NCBI GenBank assembly: GCA_947627945.1
Contig: CANQYC010000002.1
Location: 1-45,180 of the forward strand
From: an uncultured Clostridia bacterium
Lineage (GTDB): Bacteria > Bacillota > Clostridia > Oscillospirales > Ruminococcaceae
Length of the DNA: 45,180 nt
Direction: 5' to 3'
The notes beneath the pieces were generated by a model, which saw only the letters and a list, made by a program, of their open reading frames with translations, was not told the DNA's origin and made no database searches. How positions within the stretch are numbered: position 1 is the stretch's first letter; each line of letters begins with the position of its first letter. Of the stretch, positions 9,854-18,442 are shown one piece after another. Both the position numbers and the translations under genes were made by a program.

Positions 9854-10186
9854 ATGCTGTTCCATACCACAGAAAGCTATTTTGAGGAAGTCCTCGCAGA
9901 GAGCAGATGTCATCCGGTGCTGCTGGATTTTTATGCGGGATGGTGCGCCCCCTGCCGTGAACTGGCACCGGAGCTGGATGCCCTCAGCGACCGGTATGCG
10001 GACTGGCTCACCGCCTACAGCATCAACACAGATACCGATGCGGCACTCGCAGAACGCTATGCCGTCGACAAGCTGCCTGCCGTGCTGCTGCTCCGGGACG
10101 GGCAGACCGTCCTCCGGTGGGAGGCGCATGTCACCGCAGAGCAGATCGCCGGGGATCTTGAAAAATACCGGGAGGAGGATCCCTGA
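9854..10186 (+). CDS. Thioredoxin family protein
   Basis: LLDFYAGWCAPCRELAPELDALS active site (WCAPC); start moved from 9806 to MLFHTTESYFEEVL. Confidence 0.92.
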   Translation: MLFHTTESYFEEVLAESRCHPVLLDFYAGWCAPCRELAPELDALSDRYADWLTAYSINTDTDAALAERYAVDKLPAVLLLRDGQTVLRWEAHVTAEQIAGDLEKYREEDP

Positions 10187-10232
10187 TGATCTCTGCCGGT
10201 CTGCAAATTTTCGGAGAATTCTCCCCAGACTC

Positions 10233-10261
10233 TTGACAGATCCGGCGGAATATGTTATAAT
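10233..10261 (+). promoter_or_regulatory. Perfect-consensus promoter of the polyamine operon
   Basis: TTGACA (10233-10238), 17-bp spacer, TATAAT (10256-10261). Confidence 0.85.
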
Positions 10262-10317
10262 ATCACTGTTCCATCATTGCACTTTCCCGCAGGGATCGTG
10301 TTTCCGGAATGGTTTTT

Positions 10318-10350
10318 GCAGATGGCACCTTTACCATCTGCTATTTTTAT
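10318..10350 (+). terminator. Terminator-like hairpin in the speA 5' leader
   Basis: GCAGATGG (10318-10325) / CCATCTGC (10334-10341) followed by TATTTTTAT, upstream of the speA ATG. Confidence 0.6.
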
Positions 10351-10370
10351 CACGAACGGAACGAATGCCA

Positions 10371-11819
10371 ATGAATATTGAAATGCAAAAGTCTGCGCCG
10401 CTTTATGAGGCGTTGGAACGTTTCCGGCGGCAAAGGGTCGTTCCCTTTGATGTGCCCGGACATAAACGGGGCAGGGGCAATCCGGAACTTGTCCGCCTAC
10501 TCGGAGAACAGTGCGTCAGTCTGGATGTCAATTCCATGAAGCCCCTCGATAACCTCTGCCACCCGGTCTCCGTCATCGCAGAGGCAGAGGCACTGGCAGC
10601 CGATGCCTTCGGCGCAGCCCATGCCTATTTTATGGTGGGCGGTACCACCTCCGCCGTGCAGAGCATGGTGCTGACCGCCTGCAAGACCGGCGACAAGATC
10701 ATCATGCCCCGCAATGTCCACCGCAGTGCCATCAATGCGCTCGTGCTGTGCGGCGCAGAGCCTGTCTATGTCAATCCGGATGTGGACGGGCATATCGGCA
10801 TTGCCCTCGGAATGGAGCTTGCAGATGTGGAAAAGGCAATCTTGGCGCATCCGGATGCCACAGCGGTCTTTGTGAACAACCCCACCTACTATGGCATCTG
10901 CTCCGATCTGCGGGGCATCGTGGAGATCGCCCATGCCCATGGGCTGATGGTGCTTGTGGACGAGGCACATGGCACGCATCTGTCCTTCCATGAGTCACTG
11001 CCGGTCTCGGCAATGCAGGCAGGTGCGGATATGGCAGCCATTTCCATGCACAAATCCGGCGGCAGCCTTACGCAAAGCTCTTTGCTGCTGACGGGTGCCT
11101 CGGTGAACACAAGGTATGTCGAGCAGATCATCAACCTGACACAGACGACCAGTGCATCCTATCTTCTGCTGTCCAGTCTCGATGTTTCCCGCAGAAATCT
11201 TGCACTGCGGGGACACGAGAGCTTTGCCAGAGTGACGGCAATGGCGGAGTATGCACGGGAGGAGATCAACTCCATCGGCGGCTACTATGCCTATGGGAAA
11301 GATCTTGTGAACGGCGGGAGCATTTTTGATTTTGATGTGACAAAGCTGTCCGTCTATACCCGTGACATGGGACTGACCGGCATCGAGGTCTATGATCTGC
11401 TGCGGGATGAGTACGACATCCAGATCGAATTCGGCGACATCGGCAATATTTTGGCATACATTTCCATCGGCGACCGCATTCAGGATATCGAACGGCTCGT
11501 GGGTGCGCTCGAGGACATCAAGCGGCTCTATTCCCGGGAAGTCACCCGCATGCACAATGCAGAATACATCACGCCCTTGGTGGCAGCGACGCCCCAGAAA
11601 GCATTTTATGCGGAAAAGGAGGCAGTCCCCCTCCGGCAGACGCCGGGACGCATCTGCGGGGAATTTGTGATGTGCTATCCGCCGGGCATCCCCATCCTTG
11701 CGCCCGGTGAGATGGTGACAGAGGAGATCGTGGATTATATCCTCTACGCCAAGGAAAAGGGCTGCTCCATGCAGGGCTTCGAGGATATGACGCTCGAACG
11801 GCTGAACGTGCTGAAATAG
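10371..11819 (+). CDS. speA: Arginine decarboxylase (Orn/Lys/Arg decarboxylase, fold type I, SpeA of Bacillus type)
   Basis: VPFDVPGHKRGRGNPEL...FMVGGTTSAVQSM...VLVDEAHGTHLSFH...AAISMHKSGGSLTQSSLLL; ORF start 9834 is an upstream frame extension; 10365 is an alternative ATG. Confidence 0.88.
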   Translation: MNIEMQKSAPLYEALERFRRQRVVPFDVPGHKRGRGNPELVRLLGEQCVSLDVNSMKPLDNLCHPVSVIAEAEALAADAFGAAHAYFMVGGTTSAVQSMVLTACKTGDKIIMPRNVHRSAINALVLCGAEPVYVNPDVDGHIGIALGMELADVEKAILAHPDATAVFVNNPTYYGICSDLRGIVEIAHAHGLMVLVDEAHGTHLSFHESLPVSAMQAGADMAAISMHKSGGSLTQSSLLLTGASVNTRYVEQIINLTQTTSASYLLLSSLDVSRRNLALRGHESFARVTAMAEYAREEINSIGGYYAYGKDLVNGGSIFDFDVTKLSVYTRDMGLTGIEVYDLLRDEYDIQIEFGDIGNILAYISIGDRIQDIERLVGALEDIKRLYSREVTRMHNAEYITPLVAATPQKAFYAEKEAVPLRQTPGRICGEFVMCYPPGIPILAPGEMVTEEIVDYILYAKEKGCSMQGFEDMTLERLNVLK

Positions 11820-11872
11820 GGCAGTGCAGCGGGGAGAACAGATGCGCACTTCTGGAAAGGAAAATTGAAATT

Positions 11873-12733
11873 ATGGATTTCTGGTTTTCTGAATATCATA
11901 CAAACGGCGTGAAAATATCCATCCGGGTGGAAAAGCAGCTATTCTCCGGCGAGAGCGATTTTCAGCGCATAGATGTGTTTGAATCGGAGGAATTCGGGCG
12001 TTTCGTGACCTCGGACGGTTCCGTGATCTTCTCCGAAAAGGACGAATTCACATATGATGAAATGATCGTCCATGTCCCGATGGCGGTGCATCCGCATGTC
12101 CGGAAAGTGCTGGTCATCGGCGGGGGAGACGGCGGCGTTGCCCGTGAACTCTCTTACTATGCGGAGATCGAGGAGATCGACGTAGTCGAGCCGGATGAGA
12201 TGTTCGTCCGGGTCTGCCGGGAATTCTTTCCCGATAATGCACGGGGACTCGATGACCCCCGTGTCAAGGTCTACTACCGGGACGGGCTGCGGTTCCTCCG
12301 GCGCAAGCAGGATGAATATGACCTGATCATCAACGACAGCACCGACCCGCTCGGACATACGGCAGGGCTGTTTACAAAGGAATTCTACGGCAGCTGCTAC
12401 CGGGCACTGCACGACGACGGCATTATGGTCTACCAGCACGGCAGCCCCTTCTTTGATGAGGATGAGGAAGCGTGCCGGGCGATGCACCGGAAAGCATTCC
12501 GGAGCTTCCCCATCAGCCGTGTCTATCAGGCACATATCCCGACTTGCCCCTCCGGTTACTGGCTGTTCGGGTTTGCGTCAAAAAAATATCATCCGCTTCA
12601 GGATCTCGATGCCAACCGCTGGCGTTCACGTGGTTTGAAAACATGGTACTACACCACCAATCTGCACATGGGTGCCTTCATGCTCCCGAAATATGTGGAA
12701 GATCTTCTTGAGGAAGAAGAACACAGGACCTGA
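11873..12733 (+). CDS. speE: Spermidine synthase family aminopropyltransferase
   Basis: DEFTYDEMIVHVPM...VLVIGGGDGGVARELSYY...DLIINDSTDPLGHTAGLFTKEFY. Confidence 0.85.
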   Translation: MDFWFSEYHTNGVKISIRVEKQLFSGESDFQRIDVFESEEFGRFVTSDGSVIFSEKDEFTYDEMIVHVPMAVHPHVRKVLVIGGGDGGVARELSYYAEIEEIDVVEPDEMFVRVCREFFPDNARGLDDPRVKVYYRDGLRFLRRKQDEYDLIINDSTDPLGHTAGLFTKEFYGSCYRALHDDGIMVYQHGSPFFDEDEEACRAMHRKAFRSFPISRVYQAHIPTCPSGYWLFGFASKKYHPLQDLDANRWRSRGLKTWYYTTNLHMGAFMLPKYVEDLLEEEEHRT

Positions 12734-12751
12734 CGGAAAAGGAGAACGAAT

Positions 12752-14005
12752 ATGAAGATTTTAGTCATTGGCTGCGGCGGCGTGGCGACGGTCGCCATCC
12801 ACAAATGCTGCCAGAATCCCCTCTTTACAGAGATCTGCATTGCCAGCCGCACTGTCTCGAAGTGTGAGGCACTTGCGGCAAAGCTTGCCCCCACGACATC
12901 CGCAAAGCTCACCACGGCGGCTGTGGATGCGGACAGCTTCGATTCCCTGACCGCCCTCATGCGGGAATTTCAGCCGCACACTGTCCTGAATGTGGCACTG
13001 CCGTATCAGGATCTGACGATCATGGATGCCTGTCTTGCCTGTGGGGCAAATTATGTGGATACTGCCAATTACGAGGCAGAGGACACGGACGACCCGGCAT
13101 GGCGTGCGGTCTATGAGAAAAGGTGCAGGGAAAAGGGCTTTACGGCTTACTTTGACTATTCGTGGCAATGGGCATATCAGGAGAGATTTCAGGCAGCCGG
13201 ACTGACTGCCCTGCTCGGCACCGGCTTCGACCCCGGTGTGACGTCTGTCTTTACGGCATATGCGCTGAAACATTATTTTGACGAGATCCACAATATCGAC
13301 ATTCTGGACTGTAACGGCGGCGATCACGGCTATCCGTTTGCCACGAATTTCAACCCGGAGATCAATCTGCGGGAAGTCTCTGCCAATGGCTCGTACTGGG
13401 AGAATGGGCACTGGATCGAGACGAAGCCCATGGAGATCAAGCGGGAATATGACTTCGCCGGTGTCGGGAAAAAGGATATGTACCTGCTGCACCATGAGGA
13501 GATCGAGTCGCTGGCGAAGAACATCCCCGGCGTCAGACGCATCCGGTTCTTCATGACGTTCGGGCAGAGCTATCTCACGCACATGCAGTGCCTGCAAAAT
13601 GTCGGCATGCTCGGCACGACGCCTGTCGAATTCGAGGGACATGAGATCGTCCCCATCAAATTCCTCAAGGCACTGCTCCCGGATCCTGCGTCCCTCGGTC
13701 CCCGCACGGTCGGCAAGACCAATATCGGCTGCATCTTCACGGGTCTCAAAGACGGCAAGGAGCGCAGCATCTATATTTACAATGTCTGTGATCATCAGGC
13801 ATGCTACCGGGAGACCGGCGCACAGGCAGTTTCCTATACGACCGGCGTACCTGCCATGATCGGCACCGCACTGGTCGCCGGGGGCATCTGGCACGGACAG
13901 GGCGTGTTCAATGTGGAAGAATTTGACCCCGACCCCTATATGGAGATGCTGAACCAGTACGGTCTGCCTTGGACGGTGGATGAGCATCCCGTACTGGTGG
14001 ACTGA
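12752..14005 (+). CDS. Carboxy(nor)spermidine dehydrogenase (saccharopine dehydrogenase family)
   Basis: MKILVIGCGGVATVAIHKCCQNP...NVALPYQDLTIMDACLACGANYVDTANYE; adjacent to the carboxynorspermidine decarboxylase gene. Confidence 0.9.
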   Translation: MKILVIGCGGVATVAIHKCCQNPLFTEICIASRTVSKCEALAAKLAPTTSAKLTTAAVDADSFDSLTALMREFQPHTVLNVALPYQDLTIMDACLACGANYVDTANYEAEDTDDPAWRAVYEKRCREKGFTAYFDYSWQWAYQERFQAAGLTALLGTGFDPGVTSVFTAYALKHYFDEIHNIDILDCNGGDHGYPFATNFNPEINLREVSANGSYWENGHWIETKPMEIKREYDFAGVGKKDMYLLHHEEIESLAKNIPGVRRIRFFMTFGQSYLTHMQCLQNVGMLGTTPVEFEGHEIVPIKFLKALLPDPASLGPRTVGKTNIGCIFTGLKDGKERSIYIYNVCDHQACYRETGAQAVSYTTGVPAMIGTALVAGGIWHGQGVFNVEEFDPDPYMEMLNQYGLPWTVDEHPVLVD

Positions 14006-14006
14006 G

Positions 14007-15125
14007 ATGTACCCGCTTCCTGACGGGATCGCCACACCTGCCTATGTACTCGATGAGGCAGCTTTGCTGCATGATCTGGAGATCCTCAGAGGGGTGCAGG
14101 CACGCACGGGTGCGAAGATCCTGCTGGCACAGAAGGCATTTTCGATGTACGCCGTCTATCCGCTGCTCTCACAGTATCTTGCCGGCACGACGGCAAGCGG
14201 ACTGTACGAAGCACGCCTTGGACGGGAGACATTCCCCGGCGAGGTGCATGTCTATTCCCCCGCCTACACAGAGGCGGAATTCGGGGAGATCCTGCAATAT
14301 GCCGATCACATCGTTTTCAATTCTCTGCGGCAGTTGGCGCAGTTCCGTGACAGATGTACCGGCAGGAGCATCGGACTGCGCATCAATCCGGAATGCTCCA
14401 CACAGGAGACGGCACTTTATGATCCCTGTGCGCCCGGCTCCCGGCTGGGGGTGCGTGCCTGTGATCTGACGGCATTCCCGGAGGTGGACGGACTGCATTT
14501 CCACACGCTCTGTGAGCAGAATGCAGATGCGCTCGCAGAGACCCTCTCCGCCGTGGAAGAACGCTTCGGGGCATATCTGCACCGGTGCCGCTGGGTGAAT
14601 TTCGGCGGCGGCCATCATATCACCCGTCCGGATTATGACCTGAAACGCCTCGAACAGCTCATCACGGCGTTTTCTGAGAAGTATGGCGTGCAGGTCTACC
14701 TTGAGCCGGGGGAGGCAGTCGCTTTGCGTGCGGGCTATCTGGTGACACAGGTACTCGACATCGTGCATAACGGCATGGATATCGCCATACTGGACACCTC
14801 TGCCGCCTGTCATATGCCGGATGTGCTGGAGATGCCCTATCGTCCGCCGCTCTGCGGCAGCGGTCAGCCGGGGGAGAAGGTGCATACCTATCGCCTGTCC
14901 TCCCGTACCTGTCTCGCAGGGGACATCATCGGGGACTACAGCTTCGATCAGCCGCTTTCCATCGGCGACAGGCTGTGCTTTGAGGATATGGCGATCTATT
15001 CCATGGTCAAGAACAATACCTTCAACGGCATGCCCCTCCCGGACATCGGCATCCTGCATACAGATGGGCGGTATGAACTGGTGAAACGGTTCGGATATGC
15101 AGATTTCAAGGAGAGATTGTCATGA
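14007..15125 (+). CDS. nspC: Carboxynorspermidine/carboxyspermidine decarboxylase
   Basis: TPAYVLDEAALLHDLEIL...LLAQKAFSMYAVYPLLSQYLAGTTASGLYEARLG...GLHFHTLCEQ...WVNFGGGHHITR. Confidence 0.93.
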   Translation: MYPLPDGIATPAYVLDEAALLHDLEILRGVQARTGAKILLAQKAFSMYAVYPLLSQYLAGTTASGLYEARLGRETFPGEVHVYSPAYTEAEFGEILQYADHIVFNSLRQLAQFRDRCTGRSIGLRINPECSTQETALYDPCAPGSRLGVRACDLTAFPEVDGLHFHTLCEQNADALAETLSAVEERFGAYLHRCRWVNFGGGHHITRPDYDLKRLEQLITAFSEKYGVQVYLEPGEAVALRAGYLVTQVLDIVHNGMDIAILDTSAACHMPDVLEMPYRPPLCGSGQPGEKVHTYRLSSRTCLAGDIIGDYSFDQPLSIGDRLCFEDMAIYSMVKNNTFNGMPLPDIGILHTDGRYELVKRFGYADFKERLS

Positions 15126-16243
15126 ACAGACTGCACAGTCTGCCCGGTGCGGATGGGTTCTGGATGCCGGGCGAATTTGAACCGCATGACGGCACCATCA
15201 TGATCTTTCCGGAACGTCCCGGTTCGTGGCACCACGGTGCCGAGCCGGCACTTCCGGCATTTTTGCAGCTCTTTCGCACGATCGCCGCAGAGGAACCGTT
15301 ATATCTCCTTGTCAGCCCAAGGACAAGGGAAAAGGCGGTGCGTCTCCTGCAGGACGTCCCGAATGTCCACATTCTTGAGATCCCGCAGAACGATGCATGG
15401 GCGAGAGACACCGCACCGACCTTTGTCCGGAATGCCGCCGGGGAAGTGCGTGGCATCGACTGGCAGTTCAATGCATGGGGCGGCACGGTGGACGGACTGT
15501 ATGCCGACTGGGCAGCGGACAATGCACTGGCAGGACGCTTCTGCGATAGGATGGGCTATCCCTGCTATGATGCACAGCATTTTGTTTTGGAGGGCGGCAG
15601 CATCCATGCAGACGGGCAGGGGACGATCCTCACGACAGAACGCTGCCTGCTGAGTCCCGGACGCAATCCGCAGTACAGCCGGGAGGAGATCGGCAGGATG
15701 CTCTGCGGCTATCTGGGGGCGAAGAAAGTCATCTGGCTGCCGAGGGGCATCTATCAGGACGAAACGAATGAGCATGTGGACAATGTCTGCGCCTTTCTGC
15801 GCCCCGGCGAAGTCGTGCTGGCATGGTCGGACGAGGAGAACGATCCGCAGTATGCGCTGTCCCGTGCCTCCTGTGCGGTACTGGAACGGGAGACCGATGC
15901 CTGCGGCAGACAGTTCACCATACGAAAGCTCCCCGTCCCGGCGCATCCGGTGTGCATCACAGAGGAGGATCTCGAGGGGTTCGACTTTGCGCCCGGAGAG
16001 GATGTCCGGGAGGCAGGGGAACGGCTGGCGGCTTCTTATGTCAATTTCTATTTTACCGGGCATTCCGTGCTGCTGCCGCAGTTCGGCGGGGAAAATGCGC
16101 AGAGCGATGCGCTGGCGGCAGAGCTGATGCAGACATGGTGTCCGGATCGCCGTATCGTCCCCGTGCCTGCCCGTGAGCTGCTCACCGGCGGGGGGAATAT
16201 CCATTGTCTGACACAGCAGATACCAAAGGGAGGCAAGGTATGA
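15122..16243 (+). CDS. aguA: Agmatine deiminase
   Basis: GFWMPGEFEPHDGTIMIFPERPGSW...NDAWARDTAPTF...FVLEGGSIHADGQGTILTTE...DETNEHVDNVC; 4-bp overlap with the upstream gene. Confidence 0.96.
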   Translation: MNRLHSLPGADGFWMPGEFEPHDGTIMIFPERPGSWHHGAEPALPAFLQLFRTIAAEEPLYLLVSPRTREKAVRLLQDVPNVHILEIPQNDAWARDTAPTFVRNAAGEVRGIDWQFNAWGGTVDGLYADWAADNALAGRFCDRMGYPCYDAQHFVLEGGSIHADGQGTILTTERCLLSPGRNPQYSREEIGRMLCGYLGAKKVIWLPRGIYQDETNEHVDNVCAFLRPGEVVLAWSDEENDPQYALSRASCAVLERETDACGRQFTIRKLPVPAHPVCITEEDLEGFDFAPGEDVREAGERLAASYVNFYFTGHSVLLPQFGGENAQSDALAAELMQTWCPDRRIVPVPARELLTGGGNIHCLTQQIPKGGKV

Positions 16244-17115
16244 GAAACATCACAGCCGCCGCCGTCCAGATGCATTGCAGCCGGGACGTGCAGGAGAATC
16301 TGGCAAGGGCAGAGCAGCTCGTCCGCACTGCCGCCGCAGAGGGTGCGGATATCATTTTGCTGCCGGAGCTGTTTGAACGGCAGTATTTCTGTCAGGAGCG
16401 CAGGTATGACTACTATGCCTATGCGCAGCCCGTCGGGGAAAATGCCGCCGTAGCACATTTCCGGCGGATCGCAGCGGAGCTTGGTGTCGTGCTGCCGGTG
16501 AGCTTCTATGAGCGTGACGGCGTAAGACTGTTCAATTCTGCTGCGGTGATCGATGCGGATGGGACGGTGCTTGGCGTGTACCGGAAAACGCACATCCCAG
16601 ACGATCATTACTATCAGGAAAAATTCTACTTCACCCCCGGCGATACCGGGTTCCGGGTATGGGAGACACGTTTCGGGCGGCTCGGCATCGGGATCTGCTG
16701 GGATCAGTGGTTCCCGGAAACGGCACGGGCATTTGCCGTGAATGGTGCGGAGCTGCTCCTTTATCCGACCGCCATCGGCTCGGAGCCGATCCTGCAATGT
16801 GACAGTATGCCGCACTGGCAGCGCACCATGCAGGGACATGCGGCAGCCAATGTGATGCCCGTGATCGCCGCAAACCGCTGGGGCATGGAGGAGGTCACGC
16901 CGTGTGAAGAAAACGGCGGACAGCAGTCGTCACTGCGGTTCTACGGTTCCTCTTTCCTGACGGATGAGACCGGTGCTGTCATAAAACAGGCAGACAGGGA
17001 GGGGGATGCCGTCCTCATGGCGGCATATGACCTCGATGCCATCGCACAGGCACGTCTGGAGTGGGGGATCTTCCGTGACAGACGTCCGGCGTGTTATGGG
17101 GATCTGATAAGGTAA
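16240..17115 (+). CDS. aguB: N-carbamoylputrescine amidase
   Basis: Nitrilase fold: ILLPELFERQYFCQERRYDYY...YRKTHIPDDHYYQEKFYFTPGDTGF...GIGICWDQWFPETARAFAVNGAELLLYPTAIG; start at MRNITAAAVQMHCS. Confidence 0.95.
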   Translation: MRNITAAAVQMHCSRDVQENLARAEQLVRTAAAEGADIILLPELFERQYFCQERRYDYYAYAQPVGENAAVAHFRRIAAELGVVLPVSFYERDGVRLFNSAAVIDADGTVLGVYRKTHIPDDHYYQEKFYFTPGDTGFRVWETRFGRLGIGICWDQWFPETARAFAVNGAELLLYPTAIGSEPILQCDSMPHWQRTMQGHAAANVMPVIAANRWGMEEVTPCEENGGQQSSLRFYGSSFLTDETGAVIKQADREGDAVLMAAYDLDAIAQARLEWGIFRDRRPACYGDLIR

Positions 17116-17137
17116 AAGGGGGGCTTTTTTGAGGATC

Positions 17138-17471
17138 GCCCTACCCCCCGACCCCCTCCCCTGAAGGGGAGGGGGAGATATTGCGGGGGCTTCGCCCCCT
17201 GCACCCCCATTTCGCATCAGAGGGGTAATTATTGCGGGACTTTGCCCCTGCACCCCCGTTTCGTATCAAAGGGGAGGTTATTGCGGGGGTTCCACCCCTT
17301 GCCCCCCTGTTTTACATCAAAGGGGTAATTATTACGGGGGGTCGCTCCCGCACCCTCGTTTCGTATCAAAGGGGAGATTATTGCGGGGCTTCGCCCCTGC
17401 ACCCCTGTTTCGTATCAAAGGGGAGGTTATTGTGGGGGTTCCACCCTCTGTACCCCCTGTTTTACATCAAA
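17138..17471 (+). repeat. Dispersed structured intergenic repeat, copy R2: palindrome head plus six tandem units of about 49-52 bp
   Basis: Head CCCCCTCCCC-TGAA-GGGGAGGGGG (17152-17175), then units near 17171-17221, 17222-17270, 17271-17321, 17322-17370, 17371-17419 and 17420-17471, each roughly GGGGAGGTTATTGCGGGG-TTCG-CCCCTGCACCCCTGTTTCGTATCAAA. Confidence 0.92.
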
Positions 17472-17476
17472 AATCT

Positions 17477-17505
17477 GGCTCCGTACAGTAACCCTGTACG
17501 GAGCC
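17477..17505 (-). terminator. Bidirectional intrinsic terminator
   Basis: GGCTCCGTACAG-TAACC-CTGTACGGAGCC, 12-bp perfect stem flanked by A-rich and T-rich tracts. Confidence 0.85.
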
Positions 17506-17510
17506 GGATT

Positions 17511-18257
17511 TTATTTTTTCTCCCTGTATCTGTGCAATGCCTCCCGCAGTTCTGCGAGCAGCTCATCGTGGTGATGCAGCTGCATCCGGGGAAAGGCGAG
17601 GATGATGCGCCGCTGCTGCCAGTTGAGATGGCGGAGGATCTGCTCCCGCTGCATGGTGAAGATCTCACGCAGTGACAGGTGCTTGCGATGCTTTTTGTGA
17701 AGCTGCTCGGCGGCATGGTCGAGATAGCCGAATATTTTCTCCAGATGCTGGTGGAAGTTGAGAAGTGCGCTGACTGTCACGATGCAGTCCACCACGAACA
17801 AGACCCCCAGCACGCCCGCTGTGATGTAGATGGCGAGATCCGGCAGCTGCTCCAGCATACCGGACACTGCCGGATGGATCAGATACACGAGCAGTATGGC
17901 GAACGTTCCGAACGTCACTGCGCCCAGCAGACAGATACGCCCGTTGAGGTTGAATTTCATTTCGGAATAGTCCCACCATCGTGCATGAAAGAGCTTTTCC
18001 ATGATGTAGGAAGTCAGATATTCCAGCGTACAGGCAGCCACGGCACTTGACAGAAAGATGCCGAGCGGATTCTGCATATTGCCGAACAGCAGCCAGATCA
18101 TGATGCCGCCCGAACCGTAGACCGGGCAGTAGGGACCATTGAGAAAGCCACGGTTGACAAATTTTTTGTCCCGTATCAGGTACAGCGTGACTTCAAATGC
18201 CCAGCCCACAATGCTGTAAAACAAAAAACAAAGCAGATAGATGCAGGTCTCTTTCAT
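17511..18257 (-). CDS. Putative ABC-transporter type IV / CmpB-like membrane protein
   Basis: MKETCIYLLCFLFYSIVGWAFEVTLYLIRDKKFVNRGFLNGPYCPVYGSGGIMIW, characteristic of the PF06541-like family; start trimmed from ORF start 18380. Confidence 0.8.
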   Translation of the reverse strand: MKETCIYLLCFLFYSIVGWAFEVTLYLIRDKKFVNRGFLNGPYCPVYGSGGIMIWLLFGNMQNPLGIFLSSAVAACTLEYLTSYIMEKLFHARWWDYSEMKFNLNGRICLLGAVTFGTFAILLVYLIHPAVSGMLEQLPDLAIYITAGVLGVLFVVDCIVTVSALLNFHQHLEKIFGYLDHAAEQLHKKHRKHLSLREIFTMQREQILRHLNWQQRRIILAFPRMQLHHHDELLAELREALHRYREKK

Positions 18258-18356
18258 CAGATATGCCTCCGGTTTTCGATATAATACTGGTAACATATAC
18301 AGTATAACACAAGTTTTTCCGTTTGTCAAGGTGGCGGGAAACAGGGGCATAAAACA

Positions 18357-18388
18357 TTCCCCCAATGCCGCCTGCGGCATCGGGGGAA
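18357..18388 (-). terminator. Likely clpB terminator
   Basis: TTCCCCCAATGCCGC / GCGGCATCGGGGGAA hairpin downstream of clpB. Confidence 0.6.
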
Positions 18389-18442
18389 ATCAGGTTTCCT
18401 GTGCGGTTTTTCAAAAAGCCCGCAGGCGGCGGAACATGCCGC

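Noticed and set aside
9834-10370. N-terminal 179-codon extension of the SpeA ORF (MAGGDVRCCSIPQK...)
   Set aside because: Overlaps the thioredoxin gene in another frame and crosses a perfect-consensus promoter; homology begins at MNIEMQKSAPLYEALERF.
17171-17471. CRISPR array interpretation of the tandem units
   Set aside because: Units are repeats end to end with no unique spacers, and no cas genes are present; dispersed copies exist elsewhere in the window.
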